A DNA stretch of 64,000 nucleotides from Styela clava. Taxonomy: Eukaryota > Chordata > Ascidiacea > Stolidobranchia > Styelidae. The position numbers and the translations under genes were made by a program. Below the pieces are notes generated by a model. The model saw only the letters and a program-made list of their open reading frames with translations, was not told the DNA's origin and did not search any database. The stretch is taken from positions 15,376,001-15,440,000 of the forward strand of contig NC_135261.1 of the NCBI RefSeq assembly GCF_964204865.1. The letters are read 5' to 3'. Every line of letters begins with the position of its first letter. The first letter of the stretch is position 1. Shown piece after piece: positions 61,609 to 64,000 of this stretch.

Positions 61609-62130
61609 CTACTTTAAGTGATAGCCCTTCATCAAGTTCACCAGCACAGCCTGAAATAAAGAAATACAAGATGAAACTATCAAATATATACAAAAACTAA
61701 TCTTAACGCTTTGCTTTATAAGAGTATTTTGCTTTATAAGAGTAAAGCAAGGTCACACACACACGGGAACTCGCTCAAAAATTGTGCGGATTGATCTCTG
61801 AGCAAAGTAAGCAGCAACCACGAATACCAAGTATTTTATGTGAAAAATATACACTCACTGAACAAATATTAGCGAGCATGGTGAAGAAATTTAAATTTCA
61901 TTGACTCATTTAGAGACACCAATTAAATGGTATATATTTATGATAAAAATATGCTAAACAACAGTTTACTCAATTGTTTTCTACGCTCATACCATCACAG
62001 TCCATTTTCTGTTTTCAGCTTCTTGGTAAACCAGAGATTTTTTGGAATAGAAAACTTCATCATCAACTTCTTCTGGTTTTCGTGGAAGACAATGAAGAAA
62101 ACACCAGTCATCTGCTGCACCCTTGCACAT
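61609..62130 (-). CDS. OTC: Ornithine carbamoyltransferase, last two exons (partial)
   Basis: Minus-strand exons 61993-62130 (46 codons) and 61609-61650 (13 codons plus stop), joined in phase 0 with good splice sites. OTC is the mitochondrial urea-cycle/arginine-pathway enzyme that makes citrulline from ornithine and carbamoyl phosphate. The exon carries [20 protein letters not shown], including the HCLP ornithine-site loop with the catalytic Cys, then [20 protein letters not shown] and TVM. The last exon gives [13 protein letters not shown] and stop, shorter and different from the vertebrate C-terminal tail. Upstream exons must lie beyond 64000; I found none between 62130 and the window edge, where two hAT elements fill the intron. 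Assigned by strong local motif match. Confidence 0.88.
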
Positions 62131-62259
62131 CTAAGAAAATATTAATACAGACATTTGAATAAAAATATTGATTCACATTCATAAATTTGGAAACCAATGC
62201 TTCGCCCCTGATTTAATATTCGAGTTAGCGCCGAAGTTGGAAATGCTTATGTTCTAACC

Positions 62260-62574
62260 CAGGGCTTCCTAAACTTCCAAGCTCGCAACCCCTTCCAATT
62301 TGTTGAAATTTTATGCAACCCCCTATTCAGAAGAGCATGCCGCTTATCGGGTCTCACAATCAAAGTCGTCATTGTTAGGCAAGTGCGCTGCTTCTCTGAT
62401 CCTAGGTATTATCTCGAAATCGTAAGATTCATGTTTTCCATTAGTTTTAATAATTGTGTTTTGAATTAAAAGTACAATAGATAAAGTACTTTGTATGCAA
62501 TTGGTGCTCTTTGCGACCCCTAAAAATTTTTGCATGCCCCTTTGGGGTCGTGACCTCCAGTTTGGGAAGCCCTG
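62260..62574. mobile_element. Non-autonomous hAT-type MITE (315 bp) in OTC intron
   Basis: Ends CAGGGCTTCCTAAACTTCCA and, inverted, CAGGGCTTCCCAAACTGGAG. An exact 8-bp duplication TTCTAACC flanks it (62252-62259 and 62575-62582). Inside each end lie GCAACCCC / GCGACCCC-type motifs. No coding capacity. Confidence 0.93.
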
Positions 62575-62876
62575 TTCTAACCCAATAACTAGTATGTATG
62601 TGTAACGAAATAAATTATGCTGAAATGAGAAGATTAAGTCAAAAAACATAGTTTCACCATACCTAGAAGCAAAAAAGTGAAAACCTTTCAAAAAAAGATA
62701 TAATAAATGGGCATGTGTTCAAAAATCTAATGTCAATAATATCGTATTTAGTTACTAACAATATTTGTTGCAAAAGTTAAATATTCTCTTCAATTTTAGC
62801 TGTTTTATGAAGTTGCATCAGCCTGTTACTGGTCTTGTATAATAAATTCAATGACCAAATCACAGTGTATCGCAGG

Positions 62877-63888
62877 TAGGGCCGTCTAAGCGAACCAAAT
62901 ATTCGAAATCGAATCGCTAAGATTAGGTACATAAAGCGGAAACCACCTTTGCAGGAAGTTTTAGAGTTTAGACCATTCTCGCTCCAGGCTTAATTGGTTT
63001 CCCGATATTTCTCTCGCCTTCATTTTGTGATAAACATGTCATTCCTAATGCCCGCCCGGTGGCACGTGATTAGCCATTTTATGCATGGTCATCATAACTT
63101 AAAAGTTATCAGTAATGACGTTTTTGAGAGAGAACATGGAGAAAAAGGCAATTTAGAAAACATAGTTCTATAAATAGAATCTATTTGAAGCTGTTAAGTC
63201 AGTTATCATAGGAACTTGCTACAGGCAACTCAAAGCTGAAACAGGTGTTCTGGGATCCTTATGATGGCAACACCTTCTTTCAATAGAATTTGTAATTTCT
63301 TATACTGGCAATACTGTATTATCCATCTTTATACCAAGACAAATAATTGCACTCTTGAATTTTGATGGCTGTTTTACACTAACAATATTATAGTCATCAA
63401 ACTAGCTTCGAAATTGTTAAACGCAATTTTGAATTTGAGCAACAGTTTTATCTATATTAATGGTTGTTATTATTTTGCTGAAAATTACACAAAAAAACGT
63501 CACCCTAGTGAATAGGATTAAAATAGCATCTACAGGCTTTAAATGTCCTATTAAAACTGAATCCATTAGAATTGAGATTGCAATTTTTGAATTGTGCAAT
63601 TTTTGCTCTTAAATCTCAACAGTTTGAGACCCAAATTTTGGAGTCCTCCAATTTGTTTGACCAGTTCATACAAATGTGTGATCTCCTTTCATAAATCTGA
63701 AAACATTGTATTGCAAAATACCAGCAGTAAGTAAGATGTAACTGCACATACGTCACCACAACATCGAAGGGCAGACGTTTATTGTATAATAGAGACAGAT
63801 TTAGGATTGCGCAATATTATTCGATTATTCGGTTCATTTCAAAATATTCGATTCGAATCAAAAAATTATTCGATTTTGGACAGCCCTA
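62877..63888. mobile_element. Non-autonomous hAT-type element (1,012 bp) in OTC intron
   Basis: Ends TAGGGCCGTC and, inverted, TAGGGCTGTCC. Both ends carry ATTCGAAATCGAAT / ATTCGATTCGAAT subterminal motifs. An exact 8-bp duplication ATCGCAGG flanks it (62869-62876 and 63889-63896). TAGGG ends with 8-bp duplications are also a hAT type. No transposase frame. Confidence 0.88.
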
Positions 63889-64000
63889 ATCGCAGGAACA
63901 AACAGTGATGAAGTCTGAGTAACAATGTGAGAAAAACTTGCAAACACACATCAACAACTGTGCATCAGCAGAAAATCCACAATGAGAAAGTTTTAAATGT

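Overview
The window is nuclear DNA from an animal. It is AT-rich, its genes are split by GT..AG introns, tRNA-derived SINEs and hAT-type DNA elements are scattered through it, and there is no bacterial-style gene packing. A canonical claudin ending in Tyr-Val, a MUC13-like SEA/EGF surface mucin, SPATA17 and a C6orf118 relative, in a compact and partly intron-poor genome, suggest an invertebrate chordate, most likely an ascidian tunicate. The species call is an inference and cannot be proved from this window.

Layout. 1-4.5 kb: a partial tandem duplication (offset 3,557 bp) of decayed non-LTR retrotransposon sequence, with a second RNase H-bearing element and a probable solo LTR inside. 5.3-6.5 kb: a hAT-type element with a perfect 8-bp target duplication. 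6.9-10.0 kb (+): PIGS, a GPI-transamidase subunit, in four exons. 10.8-14.3 kb (-): two intronless genes in tandem, a C6orf118/TSNAXIP1-type coiled-coil protein and SPATA17. 14.8-15.0 kb: a foldback element. 16.8-21.7 kb (-): a claudin whose last intron offers two C-termini. 21.7-37.3 kb: a gene-poor stretch with a 1.4-kb hAT element, dispersed repeats and two weak exon candidates. 37.3-45.5 kb (+): a 17-exon SEA/EGF transmembrane mucin. 47.5-48.7 kb (-): a p24/TMED cargo receptor with an acidic insert. 51.0-55.4 kb (+): MGST3, whose first intron carries a ~186-bp satellite. 56.4-59.6 kb (-): PNO1, complete in five exons, with a hAT MITE and a SINE in intron 1. 61.6-62.1 kb (-): the last two exons of ornithine carbamoyltransferase, continuing beyond the right edge.

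The genes are ordinary housekeeping, cilium/sperm, junction and surface genes with no shared pathway, so I see no operon-like system. PIGS and TMED both act in the early secretory route and SPATA17 and the C6orf118-like gene are both sperm/cilium-type, but only the latter pair is adjacent. I did not find a convincing new molecular system. The most informative unusual items are the two alternative aromatic-Val claudin tails, the mucin with a modular cytoplasmic tail of tiny phase-0 exons, the polyacidic loop in a p24 protein, the alternating two-type satellite in an intron, and five non-autonomous hAT-type elements of different termini, each with an exact 8-bp duplication.

Method limits: exon edges were placed by eye from homology, reading phase and splice consensus. 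No database search was run.
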